From the NCBI GenBank assembly GCA_035716025.1, contig DASTKH010000018.1:53411-117410 (forward strand): a DNA stretch of 64,000 nt. The letters run 5' to 3'. Source of the stretch: JADGHE01 sp035716025 (GTDB lineage: Bacteria; Pseudomonadota; Alphaproteobacteria; Rhizobiales; Xanthobacteraceae). The position numbers were made by a program, and so were the translations under genes. The notes under the pieces are model-generated. The model was not told the origin of the DNA. It saw nothing but the letters and a program-made list of their open reading frames with translations, and searched no databases. Positions 9,003-16,824 of this stretch are shown one piece after another; the first letter of the stretch is position 1; each line of letters begins with the position of its first letter.

Positions 9003-9008
9003 TATAAT
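9003..9008 (+). promoter_or_regulatory. Candidate -10 element of clpS
   Basis: A perfect TATAAT stands 42 bases before the clpS start, giving a leader of about 35 bases. The matching -35 position (about 8980-8985) is a poor match, so the promoter is only partly supported. Confidence 0.45.
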
Positions 9009-9050
9009 GCGGCGCATCGACGACACGACGCAAAGCTCGGAGTTTCTCCC

Positions 9051-9356
9051 ATGAGCCAGACCGTCGCCCCTCCCCGCACCGAAGCCAGAACGAAGACGAA
9101 GCGGCCGCCGCTCTACAAGGTGATTTTGCTCAACGACGACTACACCCCACGCGAATTCGTCGTCGAGGTGCTCAAGGCCGTGTTCCGCATGAATGCGGAC
9201 CATGCCTACAATGTGATGATGACCGCGCATCGGCGCGGCGCCTGCGTCATCGCGGTCTACACCCGCGACGTTGCCGAGACGAAGGCCAAGAAAGCGACCG
9301 AACTCGGCAAAAGCAAAGGCTACCCGTTGTTTTTCACGACCGAACCCGAGCGGTAG
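9051..9356 (+). CDS. clpS: ATP-dependent Clp protease adaptor ClpS
   Basis: N-degron adaptor that hands proteins with destabilising N-termini to ClpAP. The 101-residue protein has a charged flexible N-terminus (about 24 residues) and then the core domain: YKVILLNDDYTPREFV holds the conserved NDD substrate-binding turn, followed by the helix with MMTAHRRGACVIAVYTRDVAETKA. clpA is not next to it, unlike in many bacteria, so this may be a second, stand-alone copy. Its leader has GGAG about 10 bases upstream. It meets the small membrane-protein gene tail to tail with a one-base gap. Confidence 0.95.
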   Translation: MSQTVAPPRTEARTKTKRPPLYKVILLNDDYTPREFVVEVLKAVFRMNADHAYNVMMTAHRRGACVIAVYTRDVAETKAKKATELGKSKGYPLFFTTEPER

Positions 9357-9357
9357 C

Positions 9358-9576
9358 TCACAGCGCCTCCCACCAGGTCCAGATGAGCTTGCCGGCTGCG
9401 AAGGCGACGACGCAGCCGACCAGCCCCAAAAAGATCCAGACGGCAAGATCGAGCTGCCGCCGGAAGTCCCGCAGCGCCTGTGACAGGCGGGTCGGCCGGC
9501 TTCCGGCCAGGAGGCGGCGGAGGAAGAGAAAGACCGGAAGTGCGGCCGAAACGAGAAGGATCAGCTTGAGGAGCAT
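9358..9576 (-). CDS. Small two-helix membrane protein, unknown
   Basis: A 72-residue protein with two hydrophobic segments, residues 1-20 (LLKLILLVSAALPVFLFL) and about 46-66 (AVWIFLGLVGCVVAFAAGKL), separated by a basic loop. I do not recognise a family. Coding is supported by the hydrophobic pattern and by the neat tail-to-tail join with clpS. The ribosome site is weak. Confidence 0.6.
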   Translation of the reverse strand: MLLKLILLVSAALPVFLFLRRLLAGSRPTRLSQALRDFRRQLDLAVWIFLGLVGCVVAFAAGKLIWTWWEAL

Positions 9577-9758
9577 GAGAATCGCGCCGCCTTGCCGGAC
9601 GCCACTTCCTGGACGCTGCGACGATCACGCCGCCTTGCCGGACGCCGCAGCATAGAACCAAATGTGCGGCGAGGAGAGGGGCGGCGCGGCGCCGGCGCGC
9701 GCCCGTTTCTGGCTCGGCCGCGCCCCCGCCCGTGCCCGATCGACGACGCCCTGCCCCC

Positions 9759-10592
9759 TCACGCGGCAAGCGCCGGCACGTTTTTGCGCAGCCAATCGGC
9801 AACCACGCGGCAGACCTTGTCTTCGACGCCGTTATAGAAGTGATCGCCGTCTTCGACGATCGCGACCTCGCACGGACCCCCTGCCCGCTCCTGATAGCCT
9901 TCGGCCGGATAAGGTTCCTTCGGTTCGAGGCTGCCGCGTACATAAAGCACCGGGCACTTGATCTTGGGGGCGAGTTCGAACGTATCCGGCATGGTGGTGA
10001 AACGGTCGACATAGCTCTCGGCGCTCAACACGTACCACCAGTTCGGCACGAGCATGAGCTCCTTGCCGCGTCCGGCGGCGACAAGCTTGCGCGCCCGCTC
10101 CATGACCGCGGCATAGTCGTCGCCGGCGAGGTTCTTCTGCGCGGGAATCGTGGCATCGCCGCTCGTGCCGCGATGGGCGGAGAGCAATACCAGCGCCGGA
10201 GTCTCGGGGTGCGCGGCGGCGTGGACGACGCCGAGCATGCCGCCGTTCGAATGACCGATGACGACCGGAGCGGGGTATCCACGCGCCGCCATCCACTGGG
10301 CGGCGAAATTGTTGTCGGCAATGCCTTCGCGGGTGAGTTGGAACGCGCCGCCTTCCGGCGTGCGCGAATTGCGCACGGAGAGAATATCGTGGCCCCGCCG
10401 ATTGAACGCGAGGCAGGCGAGGCCGAGTTCGGTGAGCACCGGCGGCAGCCAGCGCAGGGCGCCGATGTAGAAGTTCATGGTGTTGCCGTGAAAGAGCAGC
10501 ACGCCGCCGCGCACCGGCTTGTCCTCCGGCCAGTGGAAGGCACCGTCGAGCGGATGGGTGTCGGTTTCGATCGAGACGAGTTCGGTTCGCAT
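9759..10592 (-). CDS. Alpha/beta hydrolase
   Basis: Alpha/beta-hydrolase-fold enzyme of 277 residues, probably cytoplasmic (no signal peptide). It has the oxyanion-hole motif LLFHGN near residue 35, the nucleophile elbow GHSNGG (Ser near residue 116) and the late histidine in EDGDHFYNG. The position where an acidic triad member is expected reads RGSLEPKEP, so the acid may be Glu. The substrate is unknown; the family includes esterases and acyl-peptide hydrolase-like enzymes. I chose ATG 10592, where homology begins, although the frame is open to 10958. It is divergent from the TMEM175 gene. Confidence 0.85.
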   Translation of the reverse strand: MRTELVSIETDTHPLDGAFHWPEDKPVRGGVLLFHGNTMNFYIGALRWLPPVLTELGLACLAFNRRGHDILSVRNSRTPEGGAFQLTREGIADNNFAAQWMAARGYPAPVVIGHSNGGMLGVVHAAAHPETPALVLLSAHRGTSGDATIPAQKNLAGDDYAAVMERARKLVAAGRGKELMLVPNWWYVLSAESYVDRFTTMPDTFELAPKIKCPVLYVRGSLEPKEPYPAEGYQERAGGPCEVAIVEDGDHFYNGVEDKVCRVVADWLRKNVPALAA

Positions 10593-10754
10593 GGATTCTG
10601 TCCTGCATTTCGCGGGGAGCGTGCGGCGCGGCAATGGCGGGGTTCTAAACGAGGACAAGTGGACGATCCACCTTTCCGACGCGGGCCCGCCGCCGTTGCC
10701 GCCGGCTTCCGGCAATGGCAGGCTCGGCGCCTCGCCACGCGTCCGGGGCCGCCG

Positions 10755-11329
10755 ATGCCGAAAGAGAGACTTGCCGCCTTCAGCGACGGCGTGATCGCGA
10801 TCATCATCACCATCATGGTGCTGGAACTCAAGGTGCCGCACGGGGCCGACTGGGCGGCGCTTGCCGGCGTGCTGCCGATCTTCCTCGCTTATGTGCTGAG
10901 CTTCGTCTATCTCGCGATCTATTGGAACAATCACCACCATATGATCCACACGCTGCACCAGGTGAACGGGCTCATTCTCTGGGCAACATGCACCTGCTGT
11001 TCTGGCTCTCGCTCGTGCCGTTCGCGACCGCCTGGATCAGCGAGACGCATTTCGCGCCGGCGCCGACCGCCCTTTACGGTCTTGCGCTGCTGATGCCGGC
11101 GATCGCCTATTATCTCTTACAGCGTGCAATCATCCGCAGGCAGGGGCCCGACGGGCCGCTTGCGCGCGCGGTCGGCCGCGATGTGAAGGGCAAGATTTCG
11201 CCGCTGTTCTACCTCGGCGGAATTGCCTTCGCCTTCGCCGCGCCGTGGATCTCCTATGCACTCTATGTCGCCGTCGCGCTGATCTGGCTCGTGCCCGACC
11301 GGAGAATCGAGCGCCTCGCCAAGGGCTGA
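10755..11329 (+). pseudogene. TMEM175-family (DUF1211) potassium channel, frameshifted
   Basis: The N-terminal half reads MPKERLAAFSDGVIAIIITI, carrying the R..xFSD motif of TM1 in TMEM175 potassium channels, and continues through two more membrane segments to NGLILWA. The frame then changes at about 10985: the expected NMHLLFWLSL follows only after a -1 shift, as if one A were missing from GCAACATG. The second half (10988-11329) runs on in the new frame through three or four membrane segments to the stop. A single-base deletion, real or from assembly, explains it. The C-terminal half alone has an ATG at 10988 but would lack the pore motif. Confidence 0.75.
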
Positions 11330-11395
11330 ACCGCGCGACCCGCGGCGGGGCGCAGTGGCGGCCGCCAACGCGCGCGGGCACGCGATTTTAACCTC

Positions 11396-11458
11396 GGTGA
11401 CGCCGTGCTTGCGCGCATTGGCACGGGCCTTGGCGTCGTCCCACTCGAAAGACAGCAT
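11396..11458 (-). pseudogene. BrnT-type toxin remnant (N-terminal 21 residues)
   Basis: An ATG at 11458 opens MLSFEWDDAKARANARKHGV, which matches the conserved start of BrnT ribonuclease toxins (F-E-W-D-x-x-K-A-x-x-N-x-x-K-H-G-V). After this the sequence stops resembling the family, and no BrnA antitoxin follows. It lies 24 bases from the nrdJ stop and looks like the stump of a lost toxin-antitoxin pair. Confidence 0.55.
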
Positions 11459-11482
11459 CTTCGACGACTGAATGATCGCATC

Positions 11483-14400
11483 TCAGCTGCACCCCGTCGT
11501 GCTTCCGCACGTGTCGCATTTGAGGCAGGTGCCGTTGCGCACGAGGGTGAAGTTGCCGCATTCGCCGCACATTTCGCCCTCATAGCCGCGGGCGCGCGCT
11601 TCCGCCGAACGCTCGGCCGCATGCGCCTTGGCGTCGAGCGCCGCGCGCAAGCCCGACGCGCCCCGCGCCTCCGCCCAGGGAAGTTGTTCGAGCGCCTGCG
11701 CCGGCGAGAGGCGCTGCGACTCCTCCCGCAGTGCGGCGGCCTGCCCGGAGGCAACGGCGGTCACGCGCGCCTCGCCGGCCCGCTCGCCGCGCTCGCGGCC
11801 ACCCTCTGCGGCAAGGGGAGCGGGTGAAGCGCCCGCCGCGCGCTCACCGCTCGCCCCCCGCGGCATGACCACGAGCTTGTCGGAGCGCGAACGGGTGAGC
11901 CCGCGCGAGAGATAGCGGCTTGCCGGCGCAGGCTGCGCCTTGCCCTCCTCCACGCCGCGGCCAAGCGCATCGAAGCTCGCCTGCGAGGGATCGACATGCG
12001 CGAGGTCGAAGCGGTCGAGATAGGAGACCGCAAGCTCGCGAAACACGTAATCGAGGATCGAGGTCGCGTATTTGATGGAATCGTTGCCCTGCACCGGGCC
12101 CGACGGCTCGAACCGCGTGAAGGTGAAGGCGTCGACATATTCCTCGAGCGGCACGCCGTATTGCAGGCCGAGCGAAACGGCGATGGCGAAATTGTTGAGG
12201 AGCGAGCGGAGCGCCGCGCCCTCCTTGTGCATGTCGATGAAGATTTCGCCGAGGCGGCCGTCGTCATATTCGCCGGTGCGCAGATACACTTTGTGGCCGC
12301 CGACCACCGCCTTCTGCGTATAGCCCTTGCGCCGGTCGGGCATGCGCTCGCGCTCGCGGATCACCGTGATGCGTTCCACCACCTTCTCGACCACGCGCTC
12401 GGAAAGCGCAGCCGCGCGCGCGGCCGCGGGCTTTTCGAGGAAGGCCTCGACCGCCTCCTCGTCCTCCTCCTCCTCGGCGATGAGCTGGCTCTGCAACGGC
12501 TGCGAAAGCTTGGAGCCGTCGCGGTAAAGCGCATTCGCCTTCAGCCCGAGCTTCCAGGAGAGCAGATAGGCCGCCTTGCAGTCCTCCACGGTGGCGTCGT
12601 TCGGCATGTTGATGGTCTTGGAGATAGCCCCGGAAATGAAGGGCTGCGCCGCCGCCATCATGCGGATGTGGCTCTCGACCGAGAGATAGCGCTTGCCGTT
12701 GCGCCCGCAGGGGTTCGCGCAGTCGAACACCGCATAATGTTCGGGCTTGAGATGCGGCGCGCCTTCGACCGTCATCGCCCCGCAGACATGCACGTTCGCC
12801 GCCTCGATCTCCCGCTTCGAAAAGCCGAGCGCGGCGAGCATGTCGAAACTGGGGTTGAGAAGCTGCACCGGGTCGAGCTTGAGCTCGTTGACGCAGAACT
12901 CCTCGCCCAGCGTCCACTTGTTGAAGGCGAATTTGATGTCGAAGGCGGTCTTGAGCGCCTTCTCGACCTTGGCGATTGCCTCGTCGGTGAAGCCCTTGGC
13001 GCGCAGCGTGGTGTGGTTGATGCCGGGCGCGTTGGCGAGCGTGCCGTGCCCGACCGCATAGACCTCGATCTCGGCGATCTCGCTTTCGGAATAGCCGAGC
13101 GCGCGCAAGGCCTCCGGTACCGCGCGGTTGATGATCTTGAAATAGCCGCCGCCCGCAAGCTTCTTGAATTTCACGAGCGCGAAGTCGGGCTCGATGCCGG
13201 TCGTGTCACAATCCATGACGAGGCCGATCGTGCCGGTCGGCGCGATCACGGTGGCTTGCGCATTGCGAAAACCGTGCTGCTCGCCGAGCGCGAGCGCGCG
13301 GTCCCAGGCGCGCTTCGCATGCTCCGACAAGAGGCGGCCTTCTCCGGGATCCCCGGTCGCCCGCGAAGGCGCCGAGACCGGCGCCTCGTCCAGGGCCAGC
13401 AAGGCCGCGTGGTCGAGCGGCACCGGCGGGGTCGAGACCTTCTCATAACCCGAGAGTTCTCCATGCGCGGCGCGGCGATGATTGCGAATGACCCGCAGCA
13501 TGGGTTCGCGGTTCTTCTTGAAGCCGGCGAAGGGGCCGAGCTCGCGCGCCATTTCCGCCGAGGTCGCGTAAGCGACGCCGGTCATGATCGCGGTGAGCGC
13601 GCCGCACAGCGCGCGGCCCTCCGGCGAGTCGTAGGGGAGGCCGGACGACATCAAGAGGCCGCCGATATTGGCGTAGCCGAGGCCGAGCGTACGGAACTCG
13701 TAGGAGAGCTCGGCGATGCGCCGCGAGGGGAATTGCGCCATCAGCACCGAGATTTCGAGCACGATGGTCCACAGCCGCACGGCGTGCTCATAGCCTTCGA
13801 TGTCGAAGCGCCTGGTCTTCGCGTCGCGGAACGCAAGCAGGTTGAGCGAGGCGAGATTGCAGGCCGTATCGTCGAGGAACATGTATTCCGAGCACGGGTT
13901 CGACGCACGGATCTCGCCCGAGGCCGGGCAGGTGTGCCAGTCGTTGATCGTGGTGTGGAACTGGAGGCCGGGGTCGGCGCAGGCCCAGGCGGCGTAGGCG
14001 ATCTTCTCCCAGATCTCGCGCGCAGGCTTCGTTTCCTTCGGCTTGCCCGTCATGCGCCATTTCAGCGCCCAGCCGGCATCGGCCTCGACCGCCTTGAGGA
14101 ACTCGTCGGTGACCCGCACCGAATTGTTGGAATTCTGCCCCGAGACCGTGAGATAGGCTTCCGAGTCCCAGTCCGTGTCGTAGGTCGGGAAAGAAATGTC
14201 CTTGTAGCCTTGCTTGGCGAACTGGATGACGCGGCGGATATAATTGTCGGGCACCTGCATCTTGCGCGCCGCGCGGATCTCGCGCTTGAGCGCGGGGTTC
14301 TTCTCCGGGTCGAAGCAGTCGCCGCCCGGGCCCTCGCAGTTCACGCAGGCCTTGAGGATCGCCTTGAGGTGCTTCTGGTTGATTTTGGAGCCGGTCACGA

Positions 14401-15319
14401 GGCTGGCGACCTTCTGCTCCTCGATAACCTTCCAGTCGATGAATTGCTCGATATCGGGATGGTCGACGTCGACCACCACCATCTTCGCCGCCCGCCGCGT
14501 GGTGCCGCCTGACTTGATTGCGCCGGCCGCGCGGTCGCCGATCCGGAGGAAGCTCATCAGGCCGGACGAGGAGCCGCCGCCGGCGAGCTTCTCGCCCTCT
14601 CCGCGCAGCCGGGAGAAATTCGTGCCGGTGCCCGAGCCGTATTTGAACAGCCGCGCCTCGCGCACCCACAGATCCATGATCCCGCCCTCGTTGACGAGAT
14701 CGTCCTCGATCGACTGGATGAAGCAGGCGTGCGGCTGCGGATGCTCATAGGCCGAGCGCGACTTGTGCACCTTGCCCGTCTTGAAATCGACGTAGTAGTG
14801 GCCCTGGCTCGGCCCATCGATGCCGTAGGCCCAGTGGAGACCGGTGTTGAACCACTGCGGCGAGTTGGGCGCGGCCATCTGCATCGCCAGCATGTAGCGC
14901 AGCTCGTCGAAGAAGGCGCGCGCGTCCGCCTCCGAGTCGAAATAGCCGCCCTTCCAGCCCCAATAGGTCCAGGTGCCGGCGAGCCGGTCGAAGACCTGGC
15001 GGGCGGAGCGCTCGCCGCCATGGCGCTCGGCCTCCGGCAGCGCCGCAAGCGCCTCGGTGTCGGCGACCGACCGCCAGAGCCAGGAGGGAACCCCCTCCTC
15101 CTCCACCTTCTTCAGGACCGTCGGCACGCCCGCCTTGCGGAAATATTTTTGCGCCAGCACGTCGGAGGCGACCTGCGACCAGAAGGCCGGCACCTCCACG
15201 TCCTCGCGCCGGAAAACGATCGAGCCGTCCGGGTTGCGGATTTCGCTGACCGTCAGCCGGAACGGAATTCCGGCATAGGCATCCTGGCCGTCCCGCGTAT
15301 AGCGTCGCTCAATCCGCAT
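11483..15319 (-). CDS. nrdJ: Class II (adenosylcobalamin-dependent) ribonucleotide reductase
   Basis: Reduces ribonucleotides to deoxyribonucleotides using B12 to make the thiyl radical, so it works with or without oxygen. The 1278-residue size fits the long alphaproteobacterial form. Visible landmarks are the active-site segment NPCSEYMFLDDTACNLASLN, the cobalamin/substrate stretch MDCDTTGIEPDFALVKFKKL, a TSCPD-like late region (YLRTGEYDDGRLGEIFIDMHKEG; quoted in part) and a C-terminal Cys-rich zinc-ribbon tail with CGECG and CLKCDTCG. I prefer ATG 15319, preceded by GGAG, over the in-frame TTG at 15334. A promoter with an NrdR box lies about 260 bases upstream. Confidence 0.96.
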   Translation of the reverse strand: MRIERRYTRDGQDAYAGIPFRLTVSEIRNPDGSIVFRREDVEVPAFWSQVASDVLAQKYFRKAGVPTVLKKVEEEGVPSWLWRSVADTEALAALPEAERHGGERSARQVFDRLAGTWTYWGWKGGYFDSEADARAFFDELRYMLAMQMAAPNSPQWFNTGLHWAYGIDGPSQGHYYVDFKTGKVHKSRSAYEHPQPHACFIQSIEDDLVNEGGIMDLWVREARLFKYGSGTGTNFSRLRGEGEKLAGGGSSSGLMSFLRIGDRAAGAIKSGGTTRRAAKMVVVDVDHPDIEQFIDWKVIEEQKVASLVTGSKINQKHLKAILKACVNCEGPGGDCFDPEKNPALKREIRAARKMQVPDNYIRRVIQFAKQGYKDISFPTYDTDWDSEAYLTVSGQNSNNSVRVTDEFLKAVEADAGWALKWRMTGKPKETKPAREIWEKIAYAAWACADPGLQFHTTINDWHTCPASGEIRASNPCSEYMFLDDTACNLASLNLLAFRDAKTRRFDIEGYEHAVRLWTIVLEISVLMAQFPSRRIAELSYEFRTLGLGYANIGGLLMSSGLPYDSPEGRALCGALTAIMTGVAYATSAEMARELGPFAGFKKNREPMLRVIRNHRRAAHGELSGYEKVSTPPVPLDHAALLALDEAPVSAPSRATGDPGEGRLLSEHAKRAWDRALALGEQHGFRNAQATVIAPTGTIGLVMDCDTTGIEPDFALVKFKKLAGGGYFKIINRAVPEALRALGYSESEIAEIEVYAVGHGTLANAPGINHTTLRAKGFTDEAIAKVEKALKTAFDIKFAFNKWTLGEEFCVNELKLDPVQLLNPSFDMLAALGFSKREIEAANVHVCGAMTVEGAPHLKPEHYAVFDCANPCGRNGKRYLSVESHIRMMAAAQPFISGAISKTINMPNDATVEDCKAAYLLSWKLGLKANALYRDGSKLSQPLQSQLIAEEEEDEEAVEAFLEKPAAARAAALSERVVEKVVERITVIRERERMPDRRKGYTQKAVVGGHKVYLRTGEYDDGRLGEIFIDMHKEGAALRSLLNNFAIAVSLGLQYGVPLEEYVDAFTFTRFEPSGPVQGNDSIKYATSILDYVFRELAVSYLDRFDLAHVDPSQASFDALGRGVEEGKAQPAPASRYLSRGLTRSRSDKLVVMPRGASGERAAGASPAPLAAEGGRERGERAGEARVTAVASGQAAALREESQRLSPAQALEQLPWAEARGASGLRAALDAKAHAAERSAEARARGYEGEMCGECGNFTLVRNGTCLKCDTCGSTTGCS

Positions 15320-15574
15320 CGTGACCTGCTCCAAGTCCTGGTCTGCCGGACGTCAAATCCGGCCAGACGATTCCGTTCGCGCCTCGCCGCGCGGCGGACG
15401 CGTTCCTGGGCGACCCGGACACACCGGGCCGCGGCAACTCGACCGTTGTGGGGGTGCCGCGTCTCGCGAAGCGGGAACGTGATGCGACCGCGACTGTCAT
15501 CAGCAAAATCCGAGTCTGCGGCAAGCGTCAATCCCAGCCACTCCAACAAGAACTGGGATCGTGTCCAATATGTA

Positions 15575-15590
15575 ACACTACATATAGAGT
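15575..15590 (-). promoter_or_regulatory. NrdR box upstream of nrdJ
   Basis: The 16-mer ACACTACATATAGAGT matches the palindromic NrdR consensus (ACACTATATATAGTGT) at 14 of 16 positions. It overlaps the -10 element of the predicted nrdJ promoter, a position suited to repression by dATP/ATP-loaded NrdR. A second box, common for NrdR, is not obvious: 15599-15614 matches at only 7 of 16. Confidence 0.75.
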
Positions 15591-15610
15591 ACTTGAGGCA
15601 TCTTACCAAG
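15582..15610 (-). promoter_or_regulatory. Predicted sigma-70-type promoter of nrdJ
   Basis: On the minus strand CTTGGT (15610-15605) and CTATAT (15587-15582) are separated by exactly 17 bases, close to the rhizobial housekeeping consensus CTTGAC-N17-CTATAT. The NrdR box covers the -10. Confidence 0.65.
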
Positions 15611-15714
15611 GTGTTTCCAAGCGGATTTCCGCGCTCTTCCGGGGTCCGGGGACGCGCTCTTCCCCGGGGGAGCGGCGACCCGTTCTCCCCGCCATCCACA
15701 GGCGCCGTCCGCGG

Positions 15715-16704
15715 TCAGGCCGTCCCCCCTCGTTTCGGAATCGTCATCGCCGCAACCCCGAGGAAGACGAGCACCAGGCCGAGCCAGGCGGTCGACGAAA
15801 GCGTCTCGTCGAGCAGCAGGATGCCCATCAAGACGCCGACCGGCACGCGCAGATAGGCCTGGGCCGTGGTGCCGACCGAGCCCAGCGTGCCGAGAAGCCG
15901 GAAATAGATCACTGCGCCCATGGCGCTCGAAAACACCGCGAGGCAGGCGAGCGCACCGAGGGAGCGCGCCGAGGGCTCCATGGACCAGGGTTGCTCGACA
16001 AGGAGACTCACGGGCAGCAGCAGGACGGCCCCGCCGAGCATCGAGCCCGCGGCCGGCACGATGGGGTCGAGCCTGCGCAGCCCGCGGCCCGTGATCGCCG
16101 CGACCGCAAAGGCGATCGTCGCGGCGACGAGCGCAAGCTGCGCCAGCAGGTTGCGGCCTGCCCCGCTCAGCGCCTCAAGGCCGATGATCAGCACGATGCC
16201 GGCAATCCCCAGAATGACGCCGACAAGCTTGCGCAGCGTCACCGCCTCGTGCCGCGTGATCGCGGCGGTGATCAGGAAGGTGAAAATCGGCGAGGTCGAA
16301 TTGAGGATGGTGGCGAGCGCGGCGTCCACGGTGAGCTCCGCCCAGGCAATGAGCGAGAACGGGATCACGACATTGAGGCAGGATTGCACCAGGAACCGCC
16401 CCCACATCGCTGCATCGCGCGGCATGACGATGCCGCGAAAGACCATGATCAGCCACAACAGCAGGCCCGCGAGCAACGAGCGGACGGCGATCAGCGTCAC
16501 GGGCGGGATCGTCTCGACGCCGATCTTGATGAAAGTATAGGTCGACGCCCACAGCGTCGCGAGCAGGACGAGGAGGAGCAGCTCGAATCGGAGCTTCGCC
16601 GCGTCCGAGGCCTTCGGCCCCCCTGCGTCGGCTCGATTGATAGAAGCCACGAAGTGAATCCCCGGCGAGGCGGCCAGCTTAGTCGGTTGCGTGCGGGAAT
16701 CCAC
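15715..16704 (-). CDS. EamA/DMT-family transporter
   Basis: Inner-membrane protein with ten hydrophobic segments in two EamA repeats (about residues 38-175 and 188-325), typical of the drug/metabolite transporter superfamily that exports amino acids, metabolites or drugs. Characteristic bits are ATLWASTYTFIKIGVETIPP at the start of repeat one and AYLRVPVGVLMGILLLDE late in repeat two. The start is uncertain: GTG 16704 gives 329 residues, while GTG 16650 would remove a hydrophilic leader. A second, more distant DMT gene lies at 26083-27018. Substrate unknown. Confidence 0.88.
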   Translation of the reverse strand: MDSRTQPTKLAASPGIHFVASINRADAGGPKASDAAKLRFELLLLVLLATLWASTYTFIKIGVETIPPVTLIAVRSLLAGLLLWLIMVFRGIVMPRDAAMWGRFLVQSCLNVVIPFSLIAWAELTVDAALATILNSTSPIFTFLITAAITRHEAVTLRKLVGVILGIAGIVLIIGLEALSGAGRNLLAQLALVAATIAFAVAAITGRGLRRLDPIVPAAGSMLGGAVLLLPVSLLVEQPWSMEPSARSLGALACLAVFSSAMGAVIYFRLLGTLGSVGTTAQAYLRVPVGVLMGILLLDETLSSTAWLGLVLVFLGVAAMTIPKRGGTA

Positions 16705-16824
16705 AGCGCTGCTGCGGCGTCAGGTGCAGCCTCCCTCGGCGCGAACGCAACAGCGCGTCGCCAGATGCGGGCTCGCCCCGGTCAACGGGACGCAAGCCGA
16801 GGGATCCGCAACGCCGACCTGGAC

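Larger units (their letters stand above)
15320..15714 (-). other. nrdJ leader and promoter region
   Basis: This 395-base stretch between nrdJ and the EamA gene holds no gene. From its promoter (15582-15610) the transcript would carry a leader of about 250 bases. Inside it a hairpin with arms ATCCCAG/CTGGGAT pairs about 15531-15537 with 15553-15559. I looked for cobalamin-riboswitch landmarks on the minus strand and saw none. Its base composition near the promoter is clearly richer in A/T than the surroundings. Confidence 0.6.

Noticed and set aside
11996..14512. Plus-strand ORF of 838 codons inside nrdJ
   Set aside because: Antisense to a strongly supported gene, with the composition of a shadow frame.
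15320..15574. Possible cobalamin riboswitch before nrdJ
   Set aside because: I looked for the conserved B12-box bases on the minus strand and did not find them.
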